NCBI RefSeq assembly: GCF_000497245.1
Contig: NZ_AWTC01000008.1
Coordinates: forward strand, 147,269 to 211,268
Direction of reading: 5' to 3'
Length of the DNA: 64,000 nucleotides
Source: Sporolactobacillus laevolacticus DSM 442
GTDB lineage: Bacteria > Bacillota > Bacilli > Bacillales > Sporolactobacillaceae
In this document: positions 7,039 to 15,764 of the stretch, piece after piece
Numbering within the stretch: the first letter of the stretch is position 1
Layout of the letters: each line of letters begins with the position of its first letter
Notes under the pieces: generated by a model
What the model was told of the DNA's origin: nothing
The model's input: only the letters and a program-made list of their open reading frames with translations
Databases searched by the model: none
Made by a program: the position numbers and the translations under genes

Positions 7039-9000
7039 ATGGCAAAAGACAACCAAAATTTTGAAGCCGTTGCCAAACAAATCGTCGCACTTGTTGGAGA
7101 TGACAACATCATTTCCGCGACTCATTGTCAAACACGTTTACGCTTTGTCGTCAAAGACCGTGAAAAAATTGATGACAAAAAACTCGAAAACGTCAACTTA
7201 GTTAAAGGTGTCTTCTTTAACGGCGGTCAATATCAAGTTATTATCGGAACAGGTTTGGTTCATGAAGTATATAAAGAAATAGAAAAAATCGGCATCAAAT
7301 CCGTATCCAAAGAAGAGCAGAAAGCATTTATCAAAGAAAATGAAACCGGTTTAAAGAAAGTAATGCGCATCTTGTCTGAAATATTTATTCCAATTGTACC
7401 GGTTATTGCGGCAACTGGTTTATTTCTCGGTGTGAAAGGTGCGTTATTTAACGCCAACGTTCTTGCTTTGTTTGGTGCAAAGAGTTCAGATATCCCTTTA
7501 GCTTTACAACAAGTAATATCTGTATTAACGGATACCGCGTTTGCTTTTCTGCCTGCTCTAATTGTTTGGTCAACGTTCCGAGTATTTCGTGGTACCCCGG
7601 TTATTGGGATTGTTATTGGTTTAATGATGGTTTCTCCAATCCTCCCAAACGCCTATGCTGTTGCTGATCCAAATAGTGGTGTCCACGCACTTAAAGCATT
7701 TGGGGTTATCCCTATTGTAGGTTGTCAAGGTTCCGTTCTTTCGGCAATCGTCGCCGGGATCATTGGTGCAAAGTTAGAGCATTTCTTCCGTAAGATAATG
7801 CCGAATGTCTTAGAGCAAATTTTCACACCATTTATGACGATGCTATCAACGTTCTTAATCATTATTTTAGGTGTAGGTCCAGTCTTACATTGGATTGAGT
7901 TAGGTATGGTTGGTGGAATTAAAGATTTGATTAATTTTCCTCTTGGTATCGGTGGTTTCATTATTGGTGCTTCTTATCCACTAATGGTATTAATCGGCAT
8001 TCACCATACGCTTATTATGATTGAAACGTCTCTACTGGCCAATACAGGATTTAACGCACTGATTACGCTATGTGCTATGTATGGTTTCGCAAATATGGGT
8101 AGCTGCTTAGCATTTATCCTACGTGCAAAATCTGAAAAGGCAAAATCAACAGCAATCGGGGCAATGATGTCTCAATCATTTGGGGTATCAGAACCCGTGT
8201 TGTTTGGGATATTAATTCGCTATAATCTGCGCCCATTAATAATGGTACTGTTAAGCTCCGGCTTTGGCGCAGCATTATTGTCAATCTTACACATTCGTTC
8301 AAATAGCTATGGCTTAGCTGTAATTCCATCATACTTGATGTACATTTACTCAGGTCACCAACTAATATTTTACGCGCTCATTTCGGTGATTTCATTCGTA
8401 CTCTGTTTTGTATTAACTTCTGTATTTGCTATTCCAAAAGAAATTCTAAAGAAAGACGAAAATGACGCAGAAGAAATCTTAGTGAAAAAACAAGAAACGG
8501 TTGAAGATGAAAACCTTTCCTTCCCGGTAAGCGGAAAAGTTGTTGCACTTACTGATGTTGTCGACCCGGTCTTTTCCTCAGGAATGATGGGTAACGGAAT
8601 AGCTGTCATTCCTACTGAGGGAAAAATCTTCTCGCCGGCCGATGGGACACTAAGCGTTGTCGCGAACACTGGTCATGCTTATGGACTTGAAACAGAAAAA
8701 GGTGCTGAAGTTCTACTTCATATTGGAATTGATACAGTTTCTTTAGAAGGAAAAGGCTTTTCAACAAAGGTAACTGCTGGACAGACAGTCAAAAAAGGCG
8801 ATTTACTAGGCACCTTTGATATCGAAGCAATTAAAGGAGCCGGGTTGGATCCTACTGTTATGATTCTCGTAACCAATTCTCAAGAGTTTTCTGATGTTGT
8901 GGCAACGGATACTACCGACGCAAAAGTCGGTGAATTGGCTTTGTTTGTCGAAAAAGAAAAGAAAGAATACAAGGAGATTGACGGAACGGTTCTCAATTAA
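7039..9000 (+). CDS. PTS EIIBCA permease, glucose/sucrose/beta-glucoside superfamily
   Basis: This 653-residue fused permease has EIIB with phospho-Cys30 in SATHCQTRLRF (residues 1-85). EIIC has about ten membrane segments (residues ~105-460) and contains the sugar-site signature GVSEPVLFG. EIIA of the Crr type (~485-650) has the phospho-His near residue 560 in LLHIGIDTVSLEG. The protein takes up and phosphorylates a disaccharide at the membrane using phosphate from HPr. An AAAGGAGAG site precedes ATG 7039. It is translationally close to the alpha-glucosidase gene and ends in a strong terminator. The substrate is inferred only from its partner enzyme. It is homologous to, but clearly distinct from, the scrA product in this window. 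Confidence 0.92.
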   Translation: MAKDNQNFEAVAKQIVALVGDDNIISATHCQTRLRFVVKDREKIDDKKLENVNLVKGVFFNGGQYQVIIGTGLVHEVYKEIEKIGIKSVSKEEQKAFIKENETGLKKVMRILSEIFIPIVPVIAATGLFLGVKGALFNANVLALFGAKSSDIPLALQQVISVLTDTAFAFLPALIVWSTFRVFRGTPVIGIVIGLMMVSPILPNAYAVADPNSGVHALKAFGVIPIVGCQGSVLSAIVAGIIGAKLEHFFRKIMPNVLEQIFTPFMTMLSTFLIIILGVGPVLHWIELGMVGGIKDLINFPLGIGGFIIGASYPLMVLIGIHHTLIMIETSLLANTGFNALITLCAMYGFANMGSCLAFILRAKSEKAKSTAIGAMMSQSFGVSEPVLFGILIRYNLRPLIMVLLSSGFGAALLSILHIRSNSYGLAVIPSYLMYIYSGHQLIFYALISVISFVLCFVLTSVFAIPKEILKKDENDAEEILVKKQETVEDENLSFPVSGKVVALTDVVDPVFSSGMMGNGIAVIPTEGKIFSPADGTLSVVANTGHAYGLETEKGAEVLLHIGIDTVSLEGKGFSTKVTAGQTVKKGDLLGTFDIEAIKGAGLDPTVMILVTNSQEFSDVVATDTTDAKVGELALFVEKEKKEYKEIDGTVLN

Positions 9001-9015
9001 TAAGAATTAATTTGA

Positions 9016-9055
9016 CAAGTCAGGATGCATAAATGCATTCTGACTTGCTTTTTTA
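9016..9055 (+). terminator. Intrinsic terminator of the alpha-glucosidase/PTS operon
   Basis: CAAGTCAGGATGCA pairs with TGCATTCTGACTTG across a 4-base loop and is followed by CTTTTTT. Confidence 0.9.
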
Positions 9056-9189
9056 ACAATCGTCGGAATATGCTCTTGGATTCACTTTTTGTCCGCTTTG
9101 AGTTGCTGAAATACAGCTGCCGATCCTTCATCTTATTTTTTGTGCAGTATCCGTCAACTGTTCACCCGTCAAATTTTCCCATTCTTTAT

Positions 9190-9233
9190 AACCAAACAGC
9201 CACCCGCTTTATTCAGCAGATGGCTGTTTGGTT
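9190..9233 (-). terminator. Hairpin after the bactofilin/MFS operon
   Basis: AACCAAACAGCCA and TGGCTGTTTGGTT form a perfect 13-bp stem overlapping the stop of the MFS gene. The T-run is poor, so this may be a weak or RNA-stabilising terminator. Confidence 0.6.
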
Positions 9234-10756
9234 CAGCTCTCCGGTTGCTTTTTGACCCGTCTCAAACGATCCTTCGTCATGGTGAACATCAAAAGCATCG
9301 CTAAAACGGCCGGAATCAACGCCCAAAGAAAGGTGTGTGTGATTGAGGATGCCAATGCTTCTGTGAATCGATGAAGCACGGGGTCAGGAATATGCTGACG
9401 CGTCTCAGGTGAAAGCATTTGTCTTGGATTGGTGATGTGTTGGACCGCTCCGCTACCAGGCATGTTCGAGAATGCATCTTTCAGATTTGCCGTAAATAGA
9501 TGACTTTGAATGGTCCCGAAAATCGTAATACCGACGGTCATTCCAAATTCGCGAAGAAACGCCATCGTTGCATTCGCCGAGCCAAATTGCTCTGGTCCAA
9601 AATCGTGGATCGCTGCCATGCCAAGCACAGCGAAAGAGGCCCCAACGCCATAACCGATCGTCACCATGTAAATCAGAACAACGGAATAAGGGGTATCTGT
9701 GCCCATCGTTCCGGCAAAAAGAAGACCAATGATTAAAATCAAGCCATGAATCAGCATGACATTGCGGTAACTCATGTGCTGAGCCAAAATACCACCGACC
9801 ATGCTGGCGACCGTGACGCCGAGCATCATTGGCAAGAGCATCAGGCCCGCGTTCGTTGCTGTCCCGCCAAAGACTCCTTGAATAAAGACAGGCATGAAAA
9901 CGACCGCTACCATAAATGGCAGTCCGTAGATCAAACCAACGAGATTGCTCGCCGCATATAATCGCTTTTGAAACATTTTGAATGAAATAATGGGAGATGA
10001 AGCCTTGCTTTCCGCAATCAAAAACAGGACGAAGAAGACAACGAAACTCGCAAAGAGGGAAAGTATAGGCATCGATGACCATCCGTACTTGCTGCCCAGT
10101 TCAAGCGCAAACATGAGGCTGACCGTTGAACAAACGAGCGTCGCAGCTCCTGCCCAATCAATGGATTGTTTCTGATGTTCCCTGGATTCGTGGTAGAAAA
10201 AGAGAATAAGAAAAACGGCGAGAATTCCTAAAGGAAGATTAATATAAAAGATCCAATGCCAGTTCAGATTGTCCGTGATGTAGGCACCAAGAAGCGGCCC
10301 GAAAACACTGGACAACCCAAAAACCGCCCCAAACAGACCGCTCATTTTCCCACGCTTTTCTACTGGAAACACATCAAAAACAATCGTAAATGCGATAGGC
10401 ATGAGCGATCCGCCGCCTATACCTTGAATGGCCCGATAGATACTGAGCTGAGCGATGGACGTTGCCGTGCCGCACAGAATCGATCCGAATAAGAACATAA
10501 TTAAGCCAAACACAAAAAATCGTTTTCTGCCATACATGTCTGAAAGTTTGCCGAAAATCGGCATACCGGCCATCTCCGCGACTAGGTAAGCAGACGTCAC
10601 CCAAACAAATTGGTCCAATCCTCCAAGATCGGCAATGATTTCTCCAATTGCGGTAGAAACAACTGTTTGATCCATAGAGGCAATAAACATACCGAGCATC
10701 AAGCCGGCAACAACAAAACGCAGCGTTTTTTTATCTCGTGTTTGTACGTGAGTCAT
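9233..10756 (-). CDS. MFS drug exporter, DHA2 (14-TMS, EmrB/QacA) family
   Basis: This 507-residue polytopic membrane protein has the DHA2 signatures. SMDQTVVSTAIG with the family Asp lies in TMS1. Motif A (GKLSDMYGRKR) follows TMS2, motif C (GPLLGAYI) is in TMS5, and a run of hydrophobic segments is consistent with 14 TMS. It would export drugs or amphiphiles by proton antiport. ATG 10756 follows GGAGG and begins only 12 bp after the YhbF-like bactofilin gene. It is therefore the fourth gene of that operon and ends at the hairpin 9190-9233. Placing an exporter with bactofilins is unusual; whether it serves the same process is unknown. Confidence 0.9.
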   Translation of the reverse strand: MTHVQTRDKKTLRFVVAGLMLGMFIASMDQTVVSTAIGEIIADLGGLDQFVWVTSAYLVAEMAGMPIFGKLSDMYGRKRFFVFGLIMFLFGSILCGTATSIAQLSIYRAIQGIGGGSLMPIAFTIVFDVFPVEKRGKMSGLFGAVFGLSSVFGPLLGAYITDNLNWHWIFYINLPLGILAVFLILFFYHESREHQKQSIDWAGAATLVCSTVSLMFALELGSKYGWSSMPILSLFASFVVFFVLFLIAESKASSPIISFKMFQKRLYAASNLVGLIYGLPFMVAVVFMPVFIQGVFGGTATNAGLMLLPMMLGVTVASMVGGILAQHMSYRNVMLIHGLILIIGLLFAGTMGTDTPYSVVLIYMVTIGYGVGASFAVLGMAAIHDFGPEQFGSANATMAFLREFGMTVGITIFGTIQSHLFTANLKDAFSNMPGSGAVQHITNPRQMLSPETRQHIPDPVLHRFTEALASSITHTFLWALIPAVLAMLLMFTMTKDRLRRVKKQPES

Positions 10757-10768
10757 AAGTTTCCTCCA

Positions 10769-11494
10769 CTACTCTTTAATTGCAGATTGTACAATCGCTT
10801 TTTCATCTTTTTTATAATCGGTCTTATAAGTCACCTTGCCGATTGAGCAACCGGCACCGATTGTTACACGATTTCCTCTGACTACCTTCGCTTCGGTATC
10901 TTCGAGGAAGATTTCATCACCTTCAATGGATTCCACAATCAGCTTTTTTCTTGTTAAGCCAGTAAATATTTGTCCAATAAAGTTCGAAGGAAACCGCCGA
11001 CGGACAGATAACGTGCCGCAGCCGATCTCCTTGATGCGCGAAGTAATTCCGGACAAGGTAATCTCGATGTGCTCGGCGCTGCATAGCCCGCCGACCGTCA
11101 ATGGACCTTCCGCGATCACATCCTCAGCCTCCAGTTCTCCGCCAACGGTGAGAATTCCTGAGACGCGTACTTGCTCACCGTGAACATCACGATTGAATTT
11201 TCCGCGTCCATTGACCTGAATACGTTCTCCAGAAACATTTCCATCAATTCTGCAGGAACCGTTAACCATCAGCGATTCCGCGATGGCATTTCTTTCTATG
11301 ACGCCAGATCCGCTTATAACAATACTCGATGCTTTCGCATCGCCGCTCAAACGACCTGATCCATTAATGTCGATACTCTTGCAGATGATATCGCCTTGTA
11401 TTTTGCCGCTGCCATTAATCTTGACATCCTCGTAACACCCGCCCGGCGCGCTGCCGGAACCAGAGATTGTTAAGTTTTTCTTTTCCTCAGTCAT
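10769..11494 (-). CDS. Bactofilin-like polymer-forming protein (YhbF/BacF type)
   Basis: The protein is made of short repeated beta-helix turns rich in Gly and polar residues (patterns such as SGSGVIERNAIAESLMVNGS), as in the bactofilin/DUF583 family. Length is about 241 residues. Bactofilins polymerise without nucleotide into cytoskeletal scaffolds; in Bacillus subtilis the YhbE/YhbF pair (BacE/BacF) is linked to flagellar assembly. ATG 11494 is chosen because it lies 8 bases after GGGAGG; the GTG at 11503 overlaps that site. It follows the YhbE-like gene by 17 bp and shares its domain plan, including a C-terminal segment EAKVVRGNRVTIGAGCSI, so the two are paralogues. Confidence 0.85.
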   Translation of the reverse strand: MTEEKKNLTISGSGSAPGGCYEDVKINGSGKIQGDIICKSIDINGSGRLSGDAKASSIVISGSGVIERNAIAESLMVNGSCRIDGNVSGERIQVNGRGKFNRDVHGEQVRVSGILTVGGELEAEDVIAEGPLTVGGLCSAEHIEITLSGITSRIKEIGCGTLSVRRRFPSNFIGQIFTGLTRKKLIVESIEGDEIFLEDTEAKVVRGNRVTIGAGCSIGKVTYKTDYKKDEKAIVQSAIKE

Positions 11495-11511
11495 TGTGCA
11501 CACCTCCCGAT

Positions 11512-12240
11512 TTACCTTTTATTTGCGTCTAAATGAACGACTTCGCCTACTTTTATTTTTCCACTCGTTTTATATGAGCCGGAATACTCGACACGTTCAA
11601 TCGTGCAGCCATCGGCGATTTCAACGTTAACGCCTCTGACTACCTTAGCCTCAGTAAACTCAAGAGAAACATGATCTCCTTCAATACTATCTGCGCGAAA
11701 CGGTGTGATTGGCGCCCGACTGAAAAAAGATCGCCTTTTCTTAATTGATACACTGCCCGCGCCGATTTCCTTCACATCATTTTCTGCGTTTATTTTTAAA
11801 ATGATGTCAATCTGATCGCAATTGAGCAGACCGCCCACTTTGATCCCGCCGCGCATGATCAGTGTTTCCAAAGAAGCGTTACCCGCTACATTAAGCATAC
11901 CATGCACTTTAAGTTCTTCACCGGAGAGATCTTTGGCAACAGTGAGTTCTCCGTAGATTGATGACTGTTTCAGTGCACATGATCCATTGACCTGTGTTTC
12001 GCCCATCAGCCGTGATTCTTCGGCAGCTAGCCTTCCGCCAACGGTTACCTCACCCATGTTCCGCAAATACCCGCTGGAAAGATCTCCCGACACCGTGCAC
12101 TCGCCCATCACTTTGCACGACTGTGCATCAATCGAACCTGAAACACTGCATTCGCCCATGATACGTACCTTATCAAACGAACCACCGTTTGATTGCGTTT
12201 CTCCCATGACTTTCAGATTTCGTTTCATTGAATCACTCAT
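11512..12240 (-). CDS. Bactofilin-like polymer-forming protein (YhbE/BacE type)
   Basis: This 242-residue beta-helical repeat protein has successive turns such as VMGECTVSGDLSSGY and LMGETQVNGSCALKQ, typical of bactofilins. A C-terminal EAKVVRGVNVEIADGCTI segment is shared with its neighbour. ATG 12240 is preferred because AGGAG lies 8 bases before it; the GTG at 12249 is too close. Its start overlaps the end of the YhbD-like gene by 8 bp, implying translational coupling. Two bactofilin paralogues may co-assemble, as reported for BacE/BacF of B. subtilis. No membrane segment is seen. Confidence 0.85.
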   Translation of the reverse strand: MSDSMKRNLKVMGETQSNGGSFDKVRIMGECSVSGSIDAQSCKVMGECTVSGDLSSGYLRNMGEVTVGGRLAAEESRLMGETQVNGSCALKQSSIYGELTVAKDLSGEELKVHGMLNVAGNASLETLIMRGGIKVGGLLNCDQIDIILKINAENDVKEIGAGSVSIKKRRSFFSRAPITPFRADSIEGDHVSLEFTEAKVVRGVNVEIADGCTIERVEYSGSYKTSGKIKVGEVVHLDANKR

Positions 12241-12904
12241 TCTGATCACTCCTATCTAATGGACCTTCCGCCTGATTTCTATCAATTAATACTTTCAGCG
12301 CCTCGATGCAGGAGGAAAGCAACATTTTGTCAATCACTTTAATTCCATTGTCAAAGTAAATGTCGACATTCTCTGCTAGTAAGAGAAAAGCCGGAACTCC
12401 CATCTTGCGAACAAAATAGAGACAACTGTTTTTGTCATAAACTTTATGGCTGTGCGCTTTTAATGCGCCAAGCAAATCTTTGGCTTCATCACTATTCATG
12501 CTTCCGTTTTTAAGCATGCGATCAAGAATAAACAATGCCAACAGATCTTCAAATTGAAAACGTTGCTGATCTGGCTCGATTTTGCGGTAAACGTGTAAGG
12601 TCATTGATGAAACAATGTTTCGATCGAGAAGGTCATGTTCTGCAAGAACAATTTTATTGACCGATTGCGGTGAAAAACGTTCAGCCAGCTCATCAAGTGA
12701 CAATGTGTCTTTCATCTCGGAAATTGCTTGAATGCGTTTAAGCATTTTTTCTTTTGGGAAAAAGGTCTCCTGGCCGGTGAACGTCGATTTCCGGATAAAC
12801 CACGACTCAGGAATCAACTGTTTCCTTTTCCATCGGTATAACTGGCCATAGGAAATACCCGTTATTTCCAGAAGATCTTTCTTAGCAATTAATTCGTCCT
12901 CCAC
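12233..12904 (-). CDS. YhbD-like protein with MerR-type N-terminal HTH (DUF4004-like)
   Basis: The N-terminus KKDLLEITGISYGQLYRWKRKQLIP looks like a MerR-type winged helix. The remaining ~150 residues match what I recall of YhbD (DUF4004) of Bacillus. I place the start at GTG 12904, 7 bases after a perfect AAAGGAGG, instead of an upstream codon at 13048 that would add 48 residues overlapping the promoter. That gives 223 residues. It is the first gene of a yhbDEF-MFS operon. A regulator-like protein always beside bactofilins suggests it controls or partners their expression or assembly (inference). Confidence 0.75.
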   Translation of the reverse strand: MEDELIAKKDLLEITGISYGQLYRWKRKQLIPESWFIRKSTFTGQETFFPKEKMLKRIQAISEMKDTLSLDELAERFSPQSVNKIVLAEHDLLDRNIVSSMTLHVYRKIEPDQQRFQFEDLLALFILDRMLKNGSMNSDEAKDLLGALKAHSHKVYDKNSCLYFVRKMGVPAFLLLAENVDIYFDNGIKVIDKMLLSSCIEALKVLIDRNQAEGPLDRSDQNE

Positions 12905-12940
12905 AAGAGATCCTCCTTTATCTTTTCTTTGAATGCCACC

Positions 12941-12969
12941 AATATAACATAACACTGTTACACTGTAAA
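12941..12969 (-). promoter_or_regulatory. Promoter of the bactofilin operon with embedded dyad
   Basis: On the minus strand TTTACA (12969-12964), a 17-bp spacer and TATATT (12946-12941). The spacer holds TAACAGTGTTA, with inverted arms TAACA/TGTTA around one base, probably a regulator site. Confidence 0.6.
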
Positions 12970-13004
12970 TGGTTTTTTTCCTGTCCCTTCCTTCAATCGT
13001 TGGT

Positions 13005-13032
13005 CCCAACTCTCTTGGGTTTTTGTTATAAT
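13005..13032 (+). promoter_or_regulatory. Probable promoter region of the amino acid permease gene
   Basis: A TATAAT box (13027-13032) is preceded by the dyad CCCAA-ctctc-TTGGG (13005-13019). No good -35 is present at normal spacing, so the promoter may need an activator. Confidence 0.35.
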
Positions 13033-13109
13033 TGAACGGCACTGTCATTCCTACATAATTATCAGGAACTCTACAAAAAATAGAAAACAGAAAACAGGGA
13101 GGAAATGAA

Positions 13110-14459
13110 GTGGTGAAAACACAACTAGAAAGAAGGCTGAAAAACAGACATATTCAATTGATTGCGATCGGCGGAGCTATAGGGACGGGTTTGTTTCTTG
13201 GTTCCGGAAAAGCCATTCATTTGGCTGGACCGTCCATTTTGTTCGCCTATCTGATCATTGGTGTTGCCTTGTTTTTTGTGATGCGCTCGCTTGGGGAACT
13301 ACTTTTGTCGAACACAGGCTATGCATCCTTCACAGATTTTACCGTTGAATACCTTGGCCCATGGGCAGGATTTGTTACCGGGTGGACGTACTGGTTCTGC
13401 TGGATTATGACTGCCATGGCCGATATTACGGCAGTAGGAAAATATATTCAGTTCTGGTTTAACGTTCCTCAATGGGTTCCGGCTTTTCTCTGCCTTATTG
13501 TATTGACGATCTTAAATCTGCTAACCGTTAAAATGTTTGGCGAGATTGAATTCTGGTTTGCAATTATCAAGGTTGTTACAATTATTGCGTTAATCATTCT
13601 CGGTTTGATCATGATTGTTGTCGGATTTAAAACAGATAGCGGACATGCCTCCATACAGAATCTATGGTCCTTTGGCGGTTTCTTTCCGCATGGGATCTCT
13701 GGATTCTTCCTTGGTTTTCAGATGGCGGTTTTCTCATTCGTCGGTATTGAACTCGTCGGTGTGACGGCGGCCGAAACCGCTGATCCGGAAAAAAATCTTC
13801 CGAGAGCGATTAACAGTTTGCCAGTTCGTGTCTTATTGTTTTACATCGGAGCATTATTTGTGATTCTTTGTATCATTCCTTGGACTCAGCTCAATGCAGA
13901 CAATAGTCCATTTGTTAAAGTGTTCACGTTAGTCGGCATACCGGCTGCCGCAGGAATTATTAATTTCGTGGTCCTCACCTCTGCGGCATCCGCTTGCAAC
14001 AGTGGCCTTTTTTCAACGAGTCGTATGCTCTATTCACTTGGACGCGAAGGTAATGCGCCAAAGAGCTTTTCTCTATTGGGAAAAAGCTCCGTACCAAGCA
14101 CAGCGCTTATTAGTTCGACCCTCGCGCTTTCCGTTGGTGTCGTGCTAAACTATTTTCTGCCTAACTTTGTGTTCACACTTGTCACAAGTATCAGCGCTAT
14201 CTGCTTCATTTGGGTGTGGAGCGTCATTTTAATCGCTCATATCGTTTACCTGAAAAAGCGGCCTGATTTGGCATCAGCTTCAAAATTTAAGGCACCACTT
14301 GCCCCATTTATTAACTGGCTGATCCTCGTTTTCTTTGTTTTTCTGCTTGTGCTGATTGGCATGGCAAGTGATACACGCGTAGCTTTATTTGTCACACCCG
14401 TTTGGTTCTTACTGCTTGTGGTGGCTTACTTGCTTCACCGTAAACGTAAGGCCGTATAA
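13110..14459 (+). CDS. Amino acid permease, CycA-like (D-Ala/D-Ser/Gly type)
   Basis: This 449-residue APC-superfamily transporter has about 12 membrane segments. It resembles E. coli CycA along its length: NRHIQLIAIGGAIGTGLFLG at the N-terminus, GELLLSNTGYASF, GWTYWFCWI, TVKMFGEIEFWFA, ELVGVTAAETADPEKNLPRA and NFVVLTSAASACNSG. CycA imports D-alanine, D-serine and glycine by proton symport; exact specificity here is inferred. Start GTG 13110 (or the adjacent GTG 13113) follows AGGGAGG. It is monocistronic, divergent from the bactofilin operon and closed by the terminator at 14495. Confidence 0.85.
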   Translation: MVKTQLERRLKNRHIQLIAIGGAIGTGLFLGSGKAIHLAGPSILFAYLIIGVALFFVMRSLGELLLSNTGYASFTDFTVEYLGPWAGFVTGWTYWFCWIMTAMADITAVGKYIQFWFNVPQWVPAFLCLIVLTILNLLTVKMFGEIEFWFAIIKVVTIIALIILGLIMIVVGFKTDSGHASIQNLWSFGGFFPHGISGFFLGFQMAVFSFVGIELVGVTAAETADPEKNLPRAINSLPVRVLLFYIGALFVILCIIPWTQLNADNSPFVKVFTLVGIPAAAGIINFVVLTSAASACNSGLFSTSRMLYSLGREGNAPKSFSLLGKSSVPSTALISSTLALSVGVVLNYFLPNFVFTLVTSISAICFIWVWSVILIAHIVYLKKRPDLASASKFKAPLAPFINWLILVFFVFLLVLIGMASDTRVALFVTPVWFLLLVVAYLLHRKRKAV

Positions 14460-14494
14460 TTTTTGTGTCTTACAACTGAAAAAATAGACCTACC

Positions 14495-14527
14495 TCCCCA
14501 CCAGATCGTTCCAGTGGGGATTTTTTC
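14495..14527 (+). terminator. Terminator of the amino acid permease gene
   Basis: TCCCCAC / GTGGGGA stem around an 11-base loop followed by TTTTTTC. Confidence 0.85.
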
Positions 14528-14577
14528 ATTGTTCACCCTTTCATCAGATTAATGGATCACCCTGGACCTTTTGCCTA

Positions 14578-14596
14578 AGCTTAAATAAGCTATAAT
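14578..14596 (+). promoter_or_regulatory. Palindrome and -10 box before the orphan LacI gene
   Basis: AGCTTA-AA-TAAGCT (14578-14591) abuts TATAAT (14591-14596). TTGCCT (14571-14576) is only 14 bp before the -10, so the -35 is uncertain. The palindrome differs from the CAAACGTTT operators. Confidence 0.4.
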
Positions 14597-14664
14597 AGTA
14601 AAAAGGTGGAATCTTATCCAATTTATTCAGTTTTCCAAACCGTTTCTTGAGGGGGATGTTGGGC

Positions 14665-15642
14665 TTGAGAGAGAAAGCAAAGTTAGAAGATGTGGCAAAG
14701 CTTGCCGGTGTTTCACCAACAACCGTCTCACGAGTTCTAAATAACCGGGGTGCCATCAGTAACAAAACGAGACAGAAAGTTAACGCCGCAATTCAGGAAT
14801 TGAACTACCATCCCAATGAAATTGCCAGATCGCTATTCATCAGCAAAACAAACCTCATTGGACTTATCTTCCCCACCACCGCTCACCCTTTTTATGGTGA
14901 AATGGTCTTTCATATTGAAAAGATTTTATCCGAAAAGAATTATAAAGTGCTGATCTGCAATACGATGAACCAAGCACAAAAAGAGAATAGCTATTTGAAT
15001 ATGCTCCTCGCAAATCAGGTCGACGGTATGATTGTCGGCGCTCATAATATAGGCATTGAATTCTACCAAAAAGCCAATTTACCGATTGTAGCCATTGACC
15101 GCAAAGTATCAGAAACCATAACTGTCGTCAGCAGCGACAACTATTCGGGCGGACGCCTCGCAACGGAAGAAATTCTGAATCAGGGACGTACAAAGATTAT
15201 TCACATCAACAGTGTGAGACAAGAAGAAGCACCATCCAGTTATTTGAGACGGCAAGGTTACGAGGATGTTATGAAGGAACATGGCTTTCCATATAAGACC
15301 TATGAACTCGAATTGCCATTTGACACAAAGGGCAAGAAGCAAATTTTGTCCGACATCCTGAATCGCCACCCTGATCTTGAGGGGATGTTTGTTTCTGATG
15401 ATTTAACGGCAGCCTTGGCACTCAGTATGATCAGAAAGCAAGATAAAGATATTTTCGTCGTTGGTTATGATGGAACAGAAGCGGTCACCACCTGCCTGCC
15501 TGAGCTAACCACCATAGTCCAGCCGATTAAAGCAATGGCCCAATTAGCTGTAGACCTGCTTCTAAAAGAAATAAACAGCGGTTTCAAGGACATTCAGAAA
15601 AATTACATTTTGCCCGTTACCGTTCGACGAGGGGAAAAGTAA
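14665..15642 (+). CDS. LacI-family transcriptional regulator, orphan
   Basis: The N-terminal HTH AKLEDVAKLAGVSPTTVSRVLNN is followed by hinge (NYHPNEIARSLF) and a sugar-binding-type effector domain. It is about 325 residues and a paralogue of the regulators at 4114 and 25494. A TTG at 14647 opens the frame, but GAGGGGG (14649-14655) best serves TTG 14665, 9 bases on, which puts the HTH at the very N-terminus as in its paralogues. ATG 14656 would be only 0-1 bases from the ribosome site. It is flanked by a permease terminator and a convergent MerR gene, so no sugar gene is adjacent. Its target lies elsewhere or it shares operators with its paralogues. Confidence 0.88.
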   Translation: MREKAKLEDVAKLAGVSPTTVSRVLNNRGAISNKTRQKVNAAIQELNYHPNEIARSLFISKTNLIGLIFPTTAHPFYGEMVFHIEKILSEKNYKVLICNTMNQAQKENSYLNMLLANQVDGMIVGAHNIGIEFYQKANLPIVAIDRKVSETITVVSSDNYSGGRLATEEILNQGRTKIIHINSVRQEEAPSSYLRRQGYEDVMKEHGFPYKTYELELPFDTKGKKQILSDILNRHPDLEGMFVSDDLTAALALSMIRKQDKDIFVVGYDGTEAVTTCLPELTTIVQPIKAMAQLAVDLLLKEINSGFKDIQKNYILPVTVRRGEK

Positions 15643-15764
15643 GAAAGAGATGCCTCTTCTCGATAAGTGGTTTGAAACTAATTTCACTTAACGTTATGAA
15701 TCTTCTCTGAATGAAGGTAAAATACCTGGTGTTGTTGTAAATCGAATAGTCCACCACTCACGAT

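Noticed and set aside
5363-9000. Trehalose operon (treC-treP)
   Set aside because: Context would fit, but the glycosidase has Ala after the nucleophile (FRIDAI) instead of the Val found in trehalose-6-phosphate hydrolases, and the regulator is LacI-type, not the GntR-type TreR usual in Bacilli.
9025-9255. 76-residue plus-strand ORF
   Set aside because: It begins inside the terminator of the PTS operon and ends in the next hairpin, with no ribosome site.
9453-10082. 209-residue minus-strand ORF in another frame
   Set aside because: It lies fully inside the MFS exporter gene on the same strand; Trp/Cys/His-rich composition is typical of a shifted frame.
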